Part shown: positions 25,624 through 38,294 of the stretch, piece after piece
Numbering within the stretch: the first letter of the stretch is position 1
Layout of the letters: every line of letters starts with the position of its first letter
From: Trematomus loennbergii
Lineage: Eukaryota; Chordata; Actinopteri; Perciformes; Nototheniidae
Assembly: GCA_012861695.1 (NCBI GenBank)
Contig: JAAOOA010000033.1
Span: 11,834,325 to 11,898,324 of the forward strand
Reading direction: 5' to 3'
DNA length: 64,000 nt
Made by a program: the position numbers and the translations under genes
Notes under the pieces: generated by a model
Told to the model about the DNA's origin: nothing
The model's database searches: none
The model's input: only the letters and a program-made list of their open reading frames with translations

Positions 25624-26253
25624 AGGCGCTTTCCCCGTACTTTTCCCTTTTAGTTCCGATAGTTCCTGGGATTTTGCGTTAACACCAAAAAGAGAACTTA
25701 GTTCATGAGAACTTTTCCCCCTTTTCAGTCCCTGCTAGAGAGCAGGTACTTTCCTGGGGAGAAAAAAGTTCAAATTTCTGATTGGCTGGGCGAATTGCAA
25801 ACCACGCCCCGCAAAACTCTGAAAAGTTTTGTGAAGCCGCCATTGTATTTGCTGGCATTAGCATTAGCATTAGCCCCGTGCACCAACGGAGAGAGAATAA
25901 TTTATGGCAACACAAAATAAAACATGGGAGCGGTGGAGTGATGAGGAGGTGTCGGCGTTCTGGCGATTTACTCGGAAGGCTTCAGTAGAAGCTGCTGGGA
26001 GTCCCAGCAGCTTCTACTGAAGCCAGTCCCCAACTCCGGGGACTTCGGGTGGCAGTATATGCATGAGCCGTGAAGTTGTTTGCGACCTGCCAGTAAACCC
26101 AAAGCAGAAGAAGTGACGTCAGCGGCTTCATTTGCGTAATCTTCCCTCAGGGACTTATTCCGGTGTGAACGCGATCTGCTCTTTAGTTCCATGGGGGACT
26201 AAGTGCTGGGAACTAAGTGCTGGGAACTAAGTACGCCAAAGTACTTAGCGGCT
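25624..26253. mobile_element. MITE-A, copy 1 (ATT target-site duplication)
   Basis: The left end is AGGCGCTTTCCCCGTACTTT and the right end is CCAAAGTACTTAGCGGCT. ATT flanks both sides (25621-25623, 26254-26256). The interior shares long blocks with 30031-30669, 58195-58804 and 59618-60187, including TTTCTGATTGGCTGGGCGAA and ACACAAAATAAAACATGGGAG. A local inverted repeat (GCTTCAGTAGAAGCTGCTGG and its complement, 25978-26022) lies in the middle. No transposase is encoded. A 3-bp AT-rich duplication would fit PIF/Harbinger-like mobilisation, but the family is not proven. Confidence 0.85.
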
Positions 26254-26256
26254 ATT

Positions 26257-27015
26257 ATAACAAGGAAAAATGCTACCAGGAAGCTTTCCTCAACTATCAT
26301 CAAACAAAGGCCAATCTCAAAAAAATGAAATGCCGGCCGAACGACCCGTCATACAGGGTATGACAACAAAAAATACATAATTTAACACGAATGATGTTGA
26401 ATAATTTTTTCACCATCATTAGCAGAAATTAGCTTAACAAGTGCATCCCACCTTATTCCATCAAGTCAATGTCTCTGCAACTGCTCAAATGTGTTTGTCG
26501 TATCAATTTAACCTTGATCTGATTTTAAAATGAAGTTGTTGACTGACTGACAACCCACATAGAGCCAAGTACAGTATGCTTAAAAATGTTACCAATTATT
26601 ATTGTACACTTTTTTATCCTCACAAACAATTTGACTGATTCATTTATCAATAAAAAACATTGCATCTGGTTTGATAAGCCCTTAGAAGCTGGCTGGAGTT
26701 TGAAATGTGTGTGTGCGAGTGTGTGTGTGTGTTCAGGTCTCCACTCCTAATGCAGCGCTGCCACCATGACTCACAGCCAGACACATATTTCATGGCTTGA
26801 TGGTTTCTCTGTGTGATGCCGGGGCCTGATAGCTTATCTGTGGAATCCTCCTCACTTGCCTGGAGTTTAGTTCAATAAAATGTGGGAAAGAACAGCCATT
26901 GACAAAGAAACCCCAGTGAGGGGAGAAGATCAGATACAGGGGCCTGATGCACTGCTCAGGTTGGGAGGCGTGGGTCAGAGCAGGACAGGGAGGAGGCAGC
27001 GTGAGATATCAAGTT
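26257..27015. other. Non-genic DNA
   Basis: No gene is supported. There is a short TG-rich patch at 26707-26735. Confidence 0.5.
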
Positions 27016-27108
27016 TCAAGGCTTTTATTGTCATGTGTGCATACGGTGTAGTTATGACAATGAAAATCTTAGGTCACAGGCTCCTCCAACAGTGCAACAC
27101 AATAAAAC
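27016..27108. repeat. Dispersed repeat fragment shared with 12753-12812
   Basis: It contains TCAAGGCTTTTATTGTCATG, then GTGTAGTTATGACAATGAAA and CAGGCTCCTCCAACAGTGC. The shared order with 12753-12812 shows a common interspersed family. The neighbouring AT-rich tail (27110-27240) may belong to the same element. Confidence 0.65.
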
Positions 27109-27249
27109 AGATAAAATAGTACAAGTAAATCAAATAAAATGGAATACAATTTAATATAATAGAAACAGAATATGATATAAACTGTGCAGAATAGTCTATA
27201 TACAGTAATTGGAATATTGATATATATATATATGATATATGTGTGTTGC

Positions 27250-28340
27250 AAACAGATGAATGTTATGTATGTTCTTTCAAAAGTTCAGGTGTTTAACATT
27301 CTTATGGCCTATGGGATCTAACCATGGAAGCCAACATCATGTTCTTGGTAAAGACAGCATGCATCTACTTCCTGCTTGCACACATCAAGTAGCAAGGCAT
27401 AATATCCAAAAATGTATATATTATTACAGTAAACAGTTATTCTACTCTATTTTATCTTATTATATTACCTATTTTTCTTATTCTTATTTGAACTTGTTTA
27501 ATGCACACTTGTGTTAAGTTTATCCTATGTTATATAGTTGGAGGAGCAACTTAAGTAGTTCATTGCCAAAGCGACACTATAAATCGTGTGCATAACAAAC
27601 ATAGCCTTTCAATCTTTGGCATCTTTTTGTATTAATTGCTGTTAGCATTGAGACTTTTTGCAGGCTTAGGCTATCAAAAGTAAAGTAGAATGTATTTGAT
27701 CATGTTTCCATCATTTATCAAATCCCACACTTCCATATCTAGCTACAATGACTTCATTCTAACCAAGAAACTTCCAGAATTGACATTCTCCAGCTCAACA
27801 TTAGCTACTCGACGTGCAATGTTGAAAAGCAAACAGCAGAGTAACGGGAAAGTCTACAGCAGCCGGCAGGTTCAGTGAAGTTCTTTGCAGAGTTTGTGTG
27901 AACAAATACACTCAGTGAAGTTGATGAGCTCCCAGTGAGCAGATGTCTCTGTCTAATTGATATTTGACACATGTACCGTGATTCCAAACAATGGCATTCA
28001 GGTGAAAGGTGGACGTGTGCCTTCATTAATTCAACGGCTAGCAGAGATGAATGGTTAAGTTATTGAAGTATATGTAGTGTTGAGTGTCTTTTGAAGCATA
28101 TCTTGTTTGTTTTATACTGTACATTTGTTGATACATAATCTATATATTTTAGAACTGTTACTGCACCTACTTTTAATAAACAAACTGATCTGTACAACTT
28201 GGAAAACCTGCAGGTTATTTAGTATGGGGTCTGAGTGAAACTTGTTGGTAAAGTTAAGGTATCTATAGCCTCACAGATACCTTTTTACGGAGATCCTGAT
28301 AAATCGTTTTTCTAATCCTATTAGTTAATATGTTGTAAAT
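27250..28340. other. Non-genic DNA
   Basis: No gene or bounded repeat seen. Short frames only. Confidence 0.5.
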
Positions 28341-28556
28341 ACTTTGTAAATGCGCTGAATGAATAATCACTGCTATTATTAGATAAGAAGAACAACTGCT
28401 GCTGGCTAAGAAATATAACATTTCCCATACAGTTTTAATGTAATGTCATGTGTTATAATCAGTATTTAGGCATTGTTGTACTGTTTTGACATAACCTGCC
28501 AAAACAGGTTGGGAACCACTAAATAGACCCATAGAGAGGTCTGCACAGAGGCAGAA
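28341..28556 (-). repeat. Microsatellite-linked dispersed repeat, copy 2 (inverted)
   Basis: Reverse complement of 22419-22645, ending with its own simple-repeat tract at the equivalent edge. Relative to copy 1 it lacks about 10 bases near 28440. With copy 1 it makes an inverted pair about 5.7 kb apart. Confidence 0.85.
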
Positions 28557-28825
<269 letters not shown>

Positions 28826-28829
28826 TCTG

Positions 28830-29972
28830 GGTGGCATTGTTCAAATACACAGCTGCCCTAGCTCTGATTAATTTATTACAGGGCCATGCCTCGTATACTG
28901 TACTGTATGTGTGTGTACTGTGTGTACTGTGTGTATGGCGCAGAGGAAGGGGACAAAGACAGAAAAGAAGGGAGTGGGAATAAGAGAAAAATGGCAACAG
29001 CGAGGGAAGAGCAGAGAGAGAGCTTGGAGCAATACAAAAAACAACTTAAAAGGCTACAGAGAGAGAAAGAAAAGGGGGCAAGTTGAGTTCGGATTATTAG
29101 TGCTCCCTAGTGGTCAGCTGGTGGATTAATTCACATGATTTATTATGTTGTCCCTGCTCTGGGATTTTGTGTTTGTTCCGACTCACAGTCCTCTCATATT
29201 GTATTTATCATGAGTGACTTTGAAATTACCGCTGCCATCGACTTTGAGCCTCTTAAGCAGGCTTGACATATACTTCCACCGCCTCTGCACCCACAACCTC
29301 TAAACCCCCCCACCTCCCCAACACCACCACCAGCAGCTACCCTCAAGCCAAGGCGCAGATACAAACGACCTAACAATGAATTCTAAGAGGCAGACTAATA
29401 AAGGCGATTGTGTTGATGTATGTAGCTCTTAGGCGGGGTTACTGTGTGCCAACGGACAATGTTTTCCCCAGTTCTGTCCCCATTGTTCCATTTGAAACCG
29501 AGTTAGGAAAATACCCCATTTATCGTACGTCAAACAACGGCCTTATGTTTCGATATAAATGTTAATGCTCTCTTCCTGAAAACACAATTTAGTCCATGGG
29601 GGGTTTCTCTGAATACAAGGAACTGCGAGCCAGTAGAGGCAACACTACAAGGCAGTTTAGAAACAAGAAGTAATCCAGCTTTTCACTAAAATCCTTTTAG
29701 ACAAAATGTCACAATGGATTAATAAAGGCCCAACATGAAAGGCCCACAGTTTTATTGTGTCCAGTCAAGGAAACAAGGGAGGGAGGGGGCGGGGGTAAAT
29801 AAGAGGATTGCCAAAGTTCTCTTAAAAAAAGTAAAATCTGAACAAATAGGAAATTGTATGGTTATAGGTTTATGGTCTGTTGGATAGCGTCAAAATCTAC
29901 TTTAGCAAATTTTGATGGGAAATTGTACTCTTTCCACATGTTTTATAGACCCAACAACAATTCATTGATTTA
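28830..29972. other. Non-genic DNA
   Basis: A purine-rich patch (28935-29085) gives short Lys/Glu/Arg-rich frames, and a C-rich patch lies at 29275-29335. No gene is supported. Confidence 0.5.
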
Positions 29973-31627
29973 CAGCGACGTGCAGTCAGGGGAGGCAGGG
30001 GAGGCAGAGCCTCACCTGTCATACTCCATTAGGCGCATTCACACCAAGTACTTTGCCGTATTTAGTGCCGGCACTCAGTGCCCCGGCACTTATTACCCCA
30101 TGGCATTTAGTACAGATCGCGTTCACACCGGAATAAATTCCTTGAGGGAAGATTATGCAAATGAGCCGCTGACGTCACTTCGTCTTCTTCTGCTTTGGGT
30201 TTACTGGCAGGCCGCAAACAACTTCACGGCGTATACTGCCACCCGGAGTCCCCGGCCGGAAGTCCCCGGAGTTGGGGACTGGCTACTGAAGCCTTCCGAG
30301 TAAAATCGCCAGAACGCCGACACCTCATCTCCACCGCTCCCATGTTTTATTTTGTTTTGCCATAAGTTAGTCTCTCTGCGTTTGTGCGTTGGGCGAATGC
30401 TAATGCTAATAATGCTAATGCGAGGATAATAAAATGGCGGCTCTACAAAACATTTCAGAGTTGTACGGGGCGTGGTTTGCAATTCGCCCAGCCAATCAGA
30501 ACTGGGGCACTTTTTTCCCCAGGAAAGTACCATCTCTCAGCAGGCACTAAACATGGGGGTAAAAGTTCCCAAGATAAAGTGCTCTTTTTGGTGTGAACGC
30601 GACATAAGGGGTACTAACGGAACTAAACGCGAAAAGTACGGTGAAAAGTACTCCAGTGTGAATGCGGCTAATGTAACGGAAAAACAATTAAAGAAAAACT
30701 AAATAATAATAATAATAAAATGTCTCCACTGATCTGTGTTGTAAATGTGATTTCTGTATGATTTCAATCGCTTTTTATCGTCAAAATCAGCAAATTTGCA
30801 GAGCTCCGCTACAACTAGGCTACATGTGAGCGATGAGGATTGAGGCAGGGACGAGCTCTGCCTCTCGTAAGCCCACAGTAACTTGCTGGAGTGCGGGCAC
30901 TAATTTAGCGCGGCCACTTATTTTGTGAGCGCGCTCAAGCCAGTTACTGTGGGGTAAGGTGAGGCACAGATGAGATCTGCCTCACCTCAGAATGCGTCAC
31001 CCGGAAACTGGCTGGAAAGCGGGCCCTAAGCGCATGCCTGTTACCATCTCACTGTAGGTCACCAATGTAATGTTTGTAGATCCCTTTATTACATTTATCC
31101 TCGCCATCCATAGTCTCTAAATAACTTATTTAACGTATTTATGATATTTAGGCCCGCTGGTCTGATCGTACAACGGCAATGAAAAAAGCACCAGGAGAGG
31201 CAGCCATAACCTCTGCCGCACTGAAGGGGGCGCACGTGAGCCCACAGGTTCTTGTTGCTACTGTTATTCTACGCAGAGACGGTAGACGCAAACAACAAAC
31301 TAGACTTTTGAAACTAGAGGAAGATAAGGAGGACTTTTACAAAAAATAGAGATTGTTGTCCAGAAGGATAGCATGGACTTCATCTTCAAGTCAAGGTAAG
31401 ACCACAATTGTAATGAAAATGGGATCATACTAAGAAAGAACAATCCAATATATAGATTTTGGGTATCCTTTTGTTGAACGGTCTGCATAAAATTAATCAT
31501 AGCATCAGACTAAAAAAGCTTTTGAAAATAACAGAATACTTCGATTAAGGTCAAAATATAATATTTGTAAATCTGACTCTGAAAGAGTCAGTGCCTCACC
31601 AGCCATGAACCTCACCGCACGTCACTG
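29973..31627 (+). mobile_element. hAT-C element, copy 1, with perfect 8-bp TSD and a nested MITE-A
   Basis: The left end is CAGCGACGTGCAGTCAGGGG. The right end, read on the other strand, is CAGTGACGTGCGGTGAGG. TTGATTTA flanks both sides exactly (29965-29972, 31628-31635), giving hAT-type ends and duplication. The second copy at 56715-58117 shares the interior, including GCATGCCTGTTACCATCTC and GGGGGCGCACGTGAGCCCAC. No transposase domain is visible, so it is non-autonomous. It carries MITE-A at 30031-30669. A GAGGCAGGGGAGGCAGAGCC motif near the left end and its near-complements inside (TGAGGCAGGGACGAG, GGTGAGGCACAGATGAG) form internal repeats. Confidence 0.92.
30031..30669 (+). mobile_element. 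MITE-A, copy 2, nested in hAT-C
   Basis: The ends are AGGCGCATTCACACC and AGTGTGAATGCGGCT. The other hAT-C copy shows the empty site (ACTCCAATGTAAC at 56766-56778). Comparing them gives a 3-bp duplication of AAT, seen here as ATT on the left and AAT on the right. The interior matches the other MITE-A copies, in inverted order relative to 25624-26253. This proves MITE-A moved after hAT-C copies existed. Confidence 0.92.
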
Positions 31628-31635
31628 TTGATTTA

Positions 31636-32982
31636 AAACTAAATGCATATAATTAAATGCAAACAACGTACACAAAAACATGACATGGTCTCCAACATCT
31701 TGACTTTATAAGGAAGTTAATATATTTCCAAAATTGATGTGTATGAACTCCTCTAAAAAGGCTGTATCGAAAGCACTCCTTAGCTTACTTTCGGCTTTTG
31801 TACCTCAAACTTCCTCTGTCTTTATGACGCATCAAGTGTGTAGAGGCAACAACTGACACGATGCATCCAATGTGTATTGCATCTTTAGGCACTGAACGTG
31901 GAAACAGTCATTCACACAAAACGGCTAAGAAAATGTGTCACTGGAAATTCGGGAATCTTTGTTGTGGGGCCATTACCAAAATTCTAAGACAAATACAAAA
32001 AAGAGACTTGGTTGTTAATTACCAAATTACAAACCTACTATGTGATCACGTTGTAATCCACTTTATGTAGTTCTCATGCACGCAATCAAATTATACGGAC
32101 ATGATGTGCTGTTCAAATTAGATAAAAGGCTTAAGTCTCACCTAACTTCCTTTTATCAAACAATAACATACTTATACATTAATATAATATTTAGCATTTA
32201 GTTAAAAACCTGCATTCCAAAATACAACTTGATCTCCCCAATAAATGTCACCTGCATCTGAAAACTGTAAAATAACTTGCAAACAAACTGAGGCGAGAAC
32301 ACAGCCAGCGAGTTTTCTGCCCCTAACGAGTACACTCAAGATCAAGACGAAGTTGAAGTGAAAACAAGCAGCAGGTCCACTGGGAGACCTCTCCATCTGA
32401 ATTTATTTTTACTCTCCTCAGTTCCCTCACTTCTTTGCTCCTCCTGTGATGATAGTCCCTTCTTCCCTCCTTCAATCTTTTTTCCCTCGTTGCCTCTGAA
32501 AAGGCATGCTGGTAAAAGTTTTCTCCTCAGCACCAGGGAGACAAACAGGCTAGAATAAACATTCCATAATGAAACTATTGATTTGCCTTGGGTGTGTTTT
32601 TATCATTGAAGGTAGAATAATTCTCAAGGTGATGGAGATGATTATATGAAGGGTTTATTTATTTGTTTTTGTATTTCATTCAATCAATGAATGCTGATAG
32701 AGAGGTAAGAAAAAAATTAGGCAGAGATTTATGGAGAATATCAACCGAGAAAACACACAAAAAACGAACAGTTCATTTTGTAATAACGGAGAGATTACTT
32801 TAGAATATTTTCCACATTATTTAACATTTTAAAGAGAATGACAGTGTGTGAACCAGTGGAATACCCTTGTTATTAAGTGTTTTTGATGTGCTTTAAGTTT
32901 TAATTTGTCCTTACTATTCCTTCTCTTGCCAACAGATTTACAGAAGAGAAGCAAAGTGTTTGTTTTTTATACTTTGATATTA
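31636..32982. other. Non-genic DNA
   Basis: No gene is supported. Overlapping short frames at 32202-32558 on both strands show no family signal. Confidence 0.5.
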
Positions 32983-32990
32983 GCGTGGAA

Positions 32991-33326
32991 CAGGGGCGGT
33001 TCTAGGCAGGGGGGCCAGTGCCCTCGTAACACTGACTTTGGACCCCCCTGAAAATGAAAAGTTTATGATTAAACGATTTATTGGCTGACGGAATAGGCGG
33101 AACTAACGTTAGTTGTCATTCTAGTTGGACCCATTAGAGCGTAAAAACTGTAAATATAAGTACCTGAAATAAATATGTGTACCAATAACTGTATTGCATT
33201 GTTTTCTTATGCGCGATTACTTCATATTGTCTTTGTCTTTTTCGTCCTGCATGTATTGTGCCCCTCTCAGAAAATAATTGGCCCCAGCCTGGCCCCCCCA
33301 GTCAAATTGGTCTAGAACCGCCACTG
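32991..33326 (+). mobile_element. hAT family D deletion derivative, copy 2, perfect TSD
   Basis: The element starts CAGGGGCGGTTCTAGGCAG and ends GGTCTAGAACCGCCACTG. GCGTGGAA flanks it exactly (32983-32990, 33327-33334). It is the compact form of the element at 6963-7949, in opposite orientation: shared blocks include GGCTGACGGAATAGGCGGAA and CAATAACTGTATTGCATTG. At 336 bp it has no coding capacity. Confidence 0.92.
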
Positions 33327-33334
33327 GCGTGGAA

Positions 33335-36300
33335 TAGGGGTTAATGAGGGGGCTACAGCTCCTCCTGCTGGTTAGTGGAAATAACAGCTTAGGCTTTGAA
33401 AAATGTGATAACAAAAAATATTTTTTGTTTTATTTGTGGATGCCTGCAGCGAGAGTGATACTGAATCTGTTATCTGTAAATCTCTGGAGGAATTTCTACT
33501 CTGGTCGTTTCACTGCTTGTTCCTGTACTTCCTGGGTGTACCTGTTCTCCTTGTGTAGAAAAACAACAACAAATGAAAGACTTGTGCAAGGAGAATAATA
33601 TAAACACGGTTTGCAGGATCATGAGACAAGACAGGATGGGCATGGGACATAGTTGAAACTTGAAACACTAATATATGTGAAATATAATGTGATAAAGTAG
33701 TAAATAATCCCTCTTCATGTGTGATTTAGGATTGTCAGATATGTCTTTACCAAGTTTACAATAGGCATCATCTCATTGATGTTCATGCAAAGCCTAATTA
33801 AAAGTAGTTTGTAAAACCTTTAATAGCTTACCGTTATAATTTTTGTTTACGTTATTATATTTTACAGTATTTATCCCAGATTTGCCAAACTCCCAAAAAC
33901 ATAACAAATTATACATACCTATATTATGTCGTTTTAGTGGAGAAATGTGTCTCCATGTGTTCTCATGCCTTTACCCCTGTGAAGAATACATGTCTGTCAT
34001 CTCTTTCAGTCACCTGCAGTGACTTTGGAAGAAAAAAACAAGTTTAATATTGATCTTGAAGATTTAAGCTTTAACCCTGGCCTCTCAAACACTATACTGT
34101 AGTATATTACATTTTCAGTATTACTGTGTACATTTCAGGCTGAATCAACATGTCAGTAACATGTTTAAGCTGTCACCAATGTGTACTGAACGTTCACTGA
34201 AAAGACCCAGAGATATCAAGTTGTACGAGAGGCTCCTTTAAAGCCTGGAGTTGAAGAGGAATTCTCGTCATCTTTCTCTCACTCTTTCTCAAGAGTACTC
34301 AAATATTCTCCCAGTGAACCATCACATGACTTTATCACGTGCTTTCCACGATGGCATTCCCTTTCTTTCTCTTTCTCTGCCTATCATGACCTCCCATATT
34401 CTTTGTTTTACTTTCTCTCTCTACAGCTTTGTCCTTTGATTTTTCCCTATGCTCCACCCCTCTTCCTTTATCACTGTGGGTGGTTTCACAAGCTCTCAGG
34501 GTGCTTTGTATCCCCCAGACACAATGCCATCCATTCATATTACATCAAGAGACACTGACACCAATTATTTAAAGGGTACATAAGACTGCACAGCCCCATG
34601 ATCCAGAGGATGAAGAGGGAATTGAGACAGATGGACAGAGTCATGGGAGAAAGACGGAGAGAGAGACAGATGGGGTAGATATAAGCTTGGTGAACATATA
34701 TTTAGAAGGTTAGGTTAAGTTTGACAAACTTTGTTGAGAATGGCAGCTCAATTCAAGTGTGGTAAACTTATTTGTTGTTGTACTGTTTGCCAATGACATC
34801 ATTCGTGTGTTTCCCACCGGAGAGAAACCAGTACATAAACAGCTTTACCTGATTTGAAGTTATCTTAGTTTTATAAAATGCACTCACTTTACTGCACACT
34901 GGTTTCCCCCCATTGTTTGGCCTCACAAATTGCATTGCTCTCAAAGAGTTCAAGCTACTGGCTGCTACCCATGTTTGGTTAGGTACAACAACACGATAAT
35001 AGGCGTTCTCTCAGGATTTGTGGGGTCATCTACCACCAGAGCGCCAGCATTGTTTTTCTCCAACGGGCCATTGTGCATGACAGATTCTTGAAGCAAATAA
35101 GATTTAAAAAGTCGTACAGTACATTGCTCTCAGCTTGGGGAATTGGAAAGCCCTCTTGTTTGCAACCAAGCTTTTGACAAACCGTGTAGCCACCACCTTA
35201 TCACGCTCTACACACACACTCTAAAAGAATGATAATAATAAGGATAATTCACACAAGTTTACACTAGTTATTTTCTGTTGTAGGTTTCTTTAACTTCTTG
35301 AGCGTAAGACATTACAAAATACCGAACAGTAAGGCAACTATTTCACTAGTCCCTCATTGCCTCATCTAAGAGCTCTCTCCCCCATCTCCTCAATCCATTC
35401 GAGGCACACTCATCTCTCAAAATTTGTTCTCACTCTCTTGACTCGCTGCTTCATTTCTCCTGTTTTGTGCGGGCACTAAGTCCTCCTCTGAGAGTGCCTG
35501 TCATTGTTTTACACTTTGAAAAACGTAGGGCTCTTCAGGCATCTCCAAGCGGGAGAGTGACAGAGAACCAGGGCTGAGGCTGGGGGGCCAGGATGTACCA
35601 TGATGCTTTGCTCTGCACTTCTGGGAGTGAAGCCAATCTCCCGCTTCATAATTTCATCAGACACATTCGAGCTCAGATATGCACGCAGCCACTATAGAAA
35701 TGGGACTGTATATTTCTTATCATACATGCTCTTGAAACTATAGCCACACACACTCAACACTCAACTGTTTGAAAGAAAAATCAATGCTCTGGTTAGATGG
35801 TTTAGTCTGTTGACATATTGATATAAAAAAAATCCTTTTGCCATAAACAAACAAAACTGGGTCTGTAGTATTGATGTGTACAACATGCATATGATTATAA
35901 CACACAGATGCTGTACAATTAATAGTATTTTGATGTTAAATTATGATTAAATGTTCTGCACCATTCTGGCTCTCATTTAGTCTTTGTGATAATTATTTTA
36001 TGCATTTATCTTCTTCCTAATTATAAACGTTAAGATGGTTTTGAACCTACCTGCTTCCAGGTATTACAAGCCTAAATCTAATACAATCAACACCAAACAA
36101 ATAACCCTTGAAATCTGCCAGAAACGTATATAAAGTCTTCAAAATCTTTTTGTCAGACCAACAATCAGTGCAACACCCAAATATATAAATGGTACATGAT
36201 TGAAAAGTACATAATTGCTTAAAACAAATACCATTAAATTGACTTTCCAAGCATCTTTCTCAACACTACACAGATACTTTACACTTTACATATGAACTTG

Positions 36301-37383
36301 CTCATGCATGGACAAACTCTGACAAGCATCCAGGAATAAAATATGCAAGAACACATCAACACACAAATAACAGGCTGTAAAAGTACCTCTAGTTGCAGCC
36401 GTTACCACTGCAGGTGACAGGTAGCGTATAGTTGTGACATCTGTCAAACCCGCACATATGACAGTGGTGGGTGCTGCTACAGCACCGCCACACAATGTAA
36501 TTATAGAACAGACTGGTGTTTTTTCCATCTCTTTTCTCCTTCACATCCAGAAACAAAGTCCACAAGCTGCAGTAAACAGACCCATAGCAGATTCTGGAGT
36601 TGTGTTTTACAAGCCGTTCCTTTTTGCTTACCAGAACTAGTTCTTTGACATCCGGAAAAAAAAGAGAGTACAATATGAGAAGTTCTGATGCAGCAGCACC
36701 TACTGTTTTGGGTCAAGATCCACTTAACCCAGTTCATTTTGAATACACCCTCCCAGTCAGCACACACAACAGATACAAATGATAGATCAAAAACAGTAGG
36801 TATGCCCCCTGCAATAGCAGCCTGTTTAATGGGTCAACCTTAGGATGGGGTTTATGATGTATTGAGCAATCTTCTGCTCACACCCCGCAGCGCTCTAACC
36901 CTGTTCTTCCCTTCGCAACATTCATAAGGAAGAGCATGAGATACAACAGTTTGGATAGAGAAAAGACAAAGATGAAGGAATATGAGACGGAAATAAGGAA
37001 AAAGTAAAAGAGAGAAATGGAGATACATCTATGGTACTGGTGTATCCCTTCTAACTCAATCTCTCAGCGATGATGTAACTAAAACATCCACTCTTGACCC
37101 TATCCTCGGTTCCTTTTTATTAGGAATCAAAGGAACATTGTGTAATATATAACCTTAATGGCCCTCCAAAAGTGGGTGGAATTAGAAAAGACGTGTTTCT
37201 ATAGTACAGACCCTCAAGCCATTCTTTGGCAAGTATTTGTTCAGTGGTATTGAAAAATATACTATCAACCTCATCAGAGGAAGGTTGAATAGGAGTGAGA
37301 TAGTCATTTGTTGCTATGAAAAAGCATACATCTGTATACAAGTGCAAGAATAAACACCAGGAAAATACTTTAAACTACTTTAC
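33335..37383. other. Non-genic DNA
   Basis: No gene is supported across this 4 kb. A cluster of overlapping short frames on both strands at 36286-36782 looked gene-like but has no recognisable domain or splice context. Confidence 0.5.
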
Positions 37384-37944
37384 ATTATGTGTTTCCAGGA
37401 ACATATTAAGAAAGTATCCAATACCATTAAATTCAACTTGCAACATTTTAAACAAATTAGACCTTTCTTAACTGTCAATGCTGCAAAGTCATACCTCCAC
37501 TGTATGATTCTATCCCACATTGAATACTGTTTGACAAACTGGTCGTTTGCTTGTGCCACAAACTTGAAACCTATAGAACAGCTGTACAAGAGAGCTATCA
37601 AGGTTTTTGACAGAAAGCCACATTCATACCACCACTGTACCATCCTTGATAAACACAATTTCTTGAGTTTTGACAATTTTAAGTCTTTTAAAAGTATGTG
37701 TTTTTTTTTTTTAAATGTTTACATGGACTGGCCCCCCCCTCCCTTAGGGGAATTCATCCACAAAAAACTCACTGGACGCTGCACTAGGTCAGAAACCAGA
37801 GGAGACTGTGAAGTCCACCGTAGACGGACCACTTTTGGACAAAATGTACTCTCCATTAAAGGCAGCTCTTTCTGGAATAGCCTCCCAACTGAGATACAGG
37901 ATTGTCCCACTCTCAATAGTTTTAAAGGTCAACTCAAAGAATGA
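37384..37944 (+). pseudogene. LINE reverse-transcriptase C-terminal fragment (older element)
   Basis: An open frame of 185 codons reads like the C-terminal region that follows the reverse transcriptase in CR1/L2/Rex-type fish LINEs. It has a PFLTVNAAKSYLHCMILSHI segment, an IEQLYKRAIKVFDRKPHSYH segment, then the basic GDCEVHRRRTTFGQNVLS and the terminal FWNSLPTEIQDCPTLNSFKG. This end normally packs against the polymerase and helps bind RNA. The catalytic part is missing upstream, so the element is 5'-truncated, as is usual for LINEs. It ends at a stop at 37944. Directly after it a different LINE begins, and the fragment's probable 3' UTR resumes at 40562. The exact clade is uncertain. Confidence 0.8.
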
Positions 37945-38019
37945 CTGAGAAACAACCAGACGTGCAATCACCGCTAAAGACGCACTACACCTTCGGCAAG
38001 CCCGGAGCGAAAACTTTGC

Positions 38020-38200
38020 ATGGCTTTGCTAAATGCTAGGTCGATAGCAAACAAAACGTTCCTGCTAAACGACTTCTTCACCTCTCGTGAACTGGATTGT
38101 ATGTTCCTGACGGAGACCTGGGTCCACGTTGGCGAGTATACACCGTTCTCTGAACTTCTTCCTCCTGACTGTACATTCTTCAGCTCCCCCGTGCCACCGG
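38020..38200 (+). pseudogene. L2-like endonuclease N-terminal piece
   Basis: Codons from 38020 give a start of the apurinic-type endonuclease fold found in L2 LINEs: LLNARSIANKT, then LDCMFLTETWV with the catalytic-type E of the ETW motif. The frame then runs into unrelated sequence after SSPVPP. About two thirds of the usual endonuclease is deleted, including the downstream His/Asp catalytic region. Nicking activity is therefore not expected. Confidence 0.75.
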
Positions 38201-38294
38201 CCATGGCCATTTACCGGTTCTGTTTACAACCTCCATCCCTTCCGCAGGAGTCGAATCACGTGCCCCGGCGCGTCGTCTGCGTTCGATTAACCCC

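Noticed and set aside
36286..36782. Cluster of overlapping open frames on both strands
   Set aside because: No frame shows a recognisable domain, and opposite-strand frames are equally long, which suggests chance.
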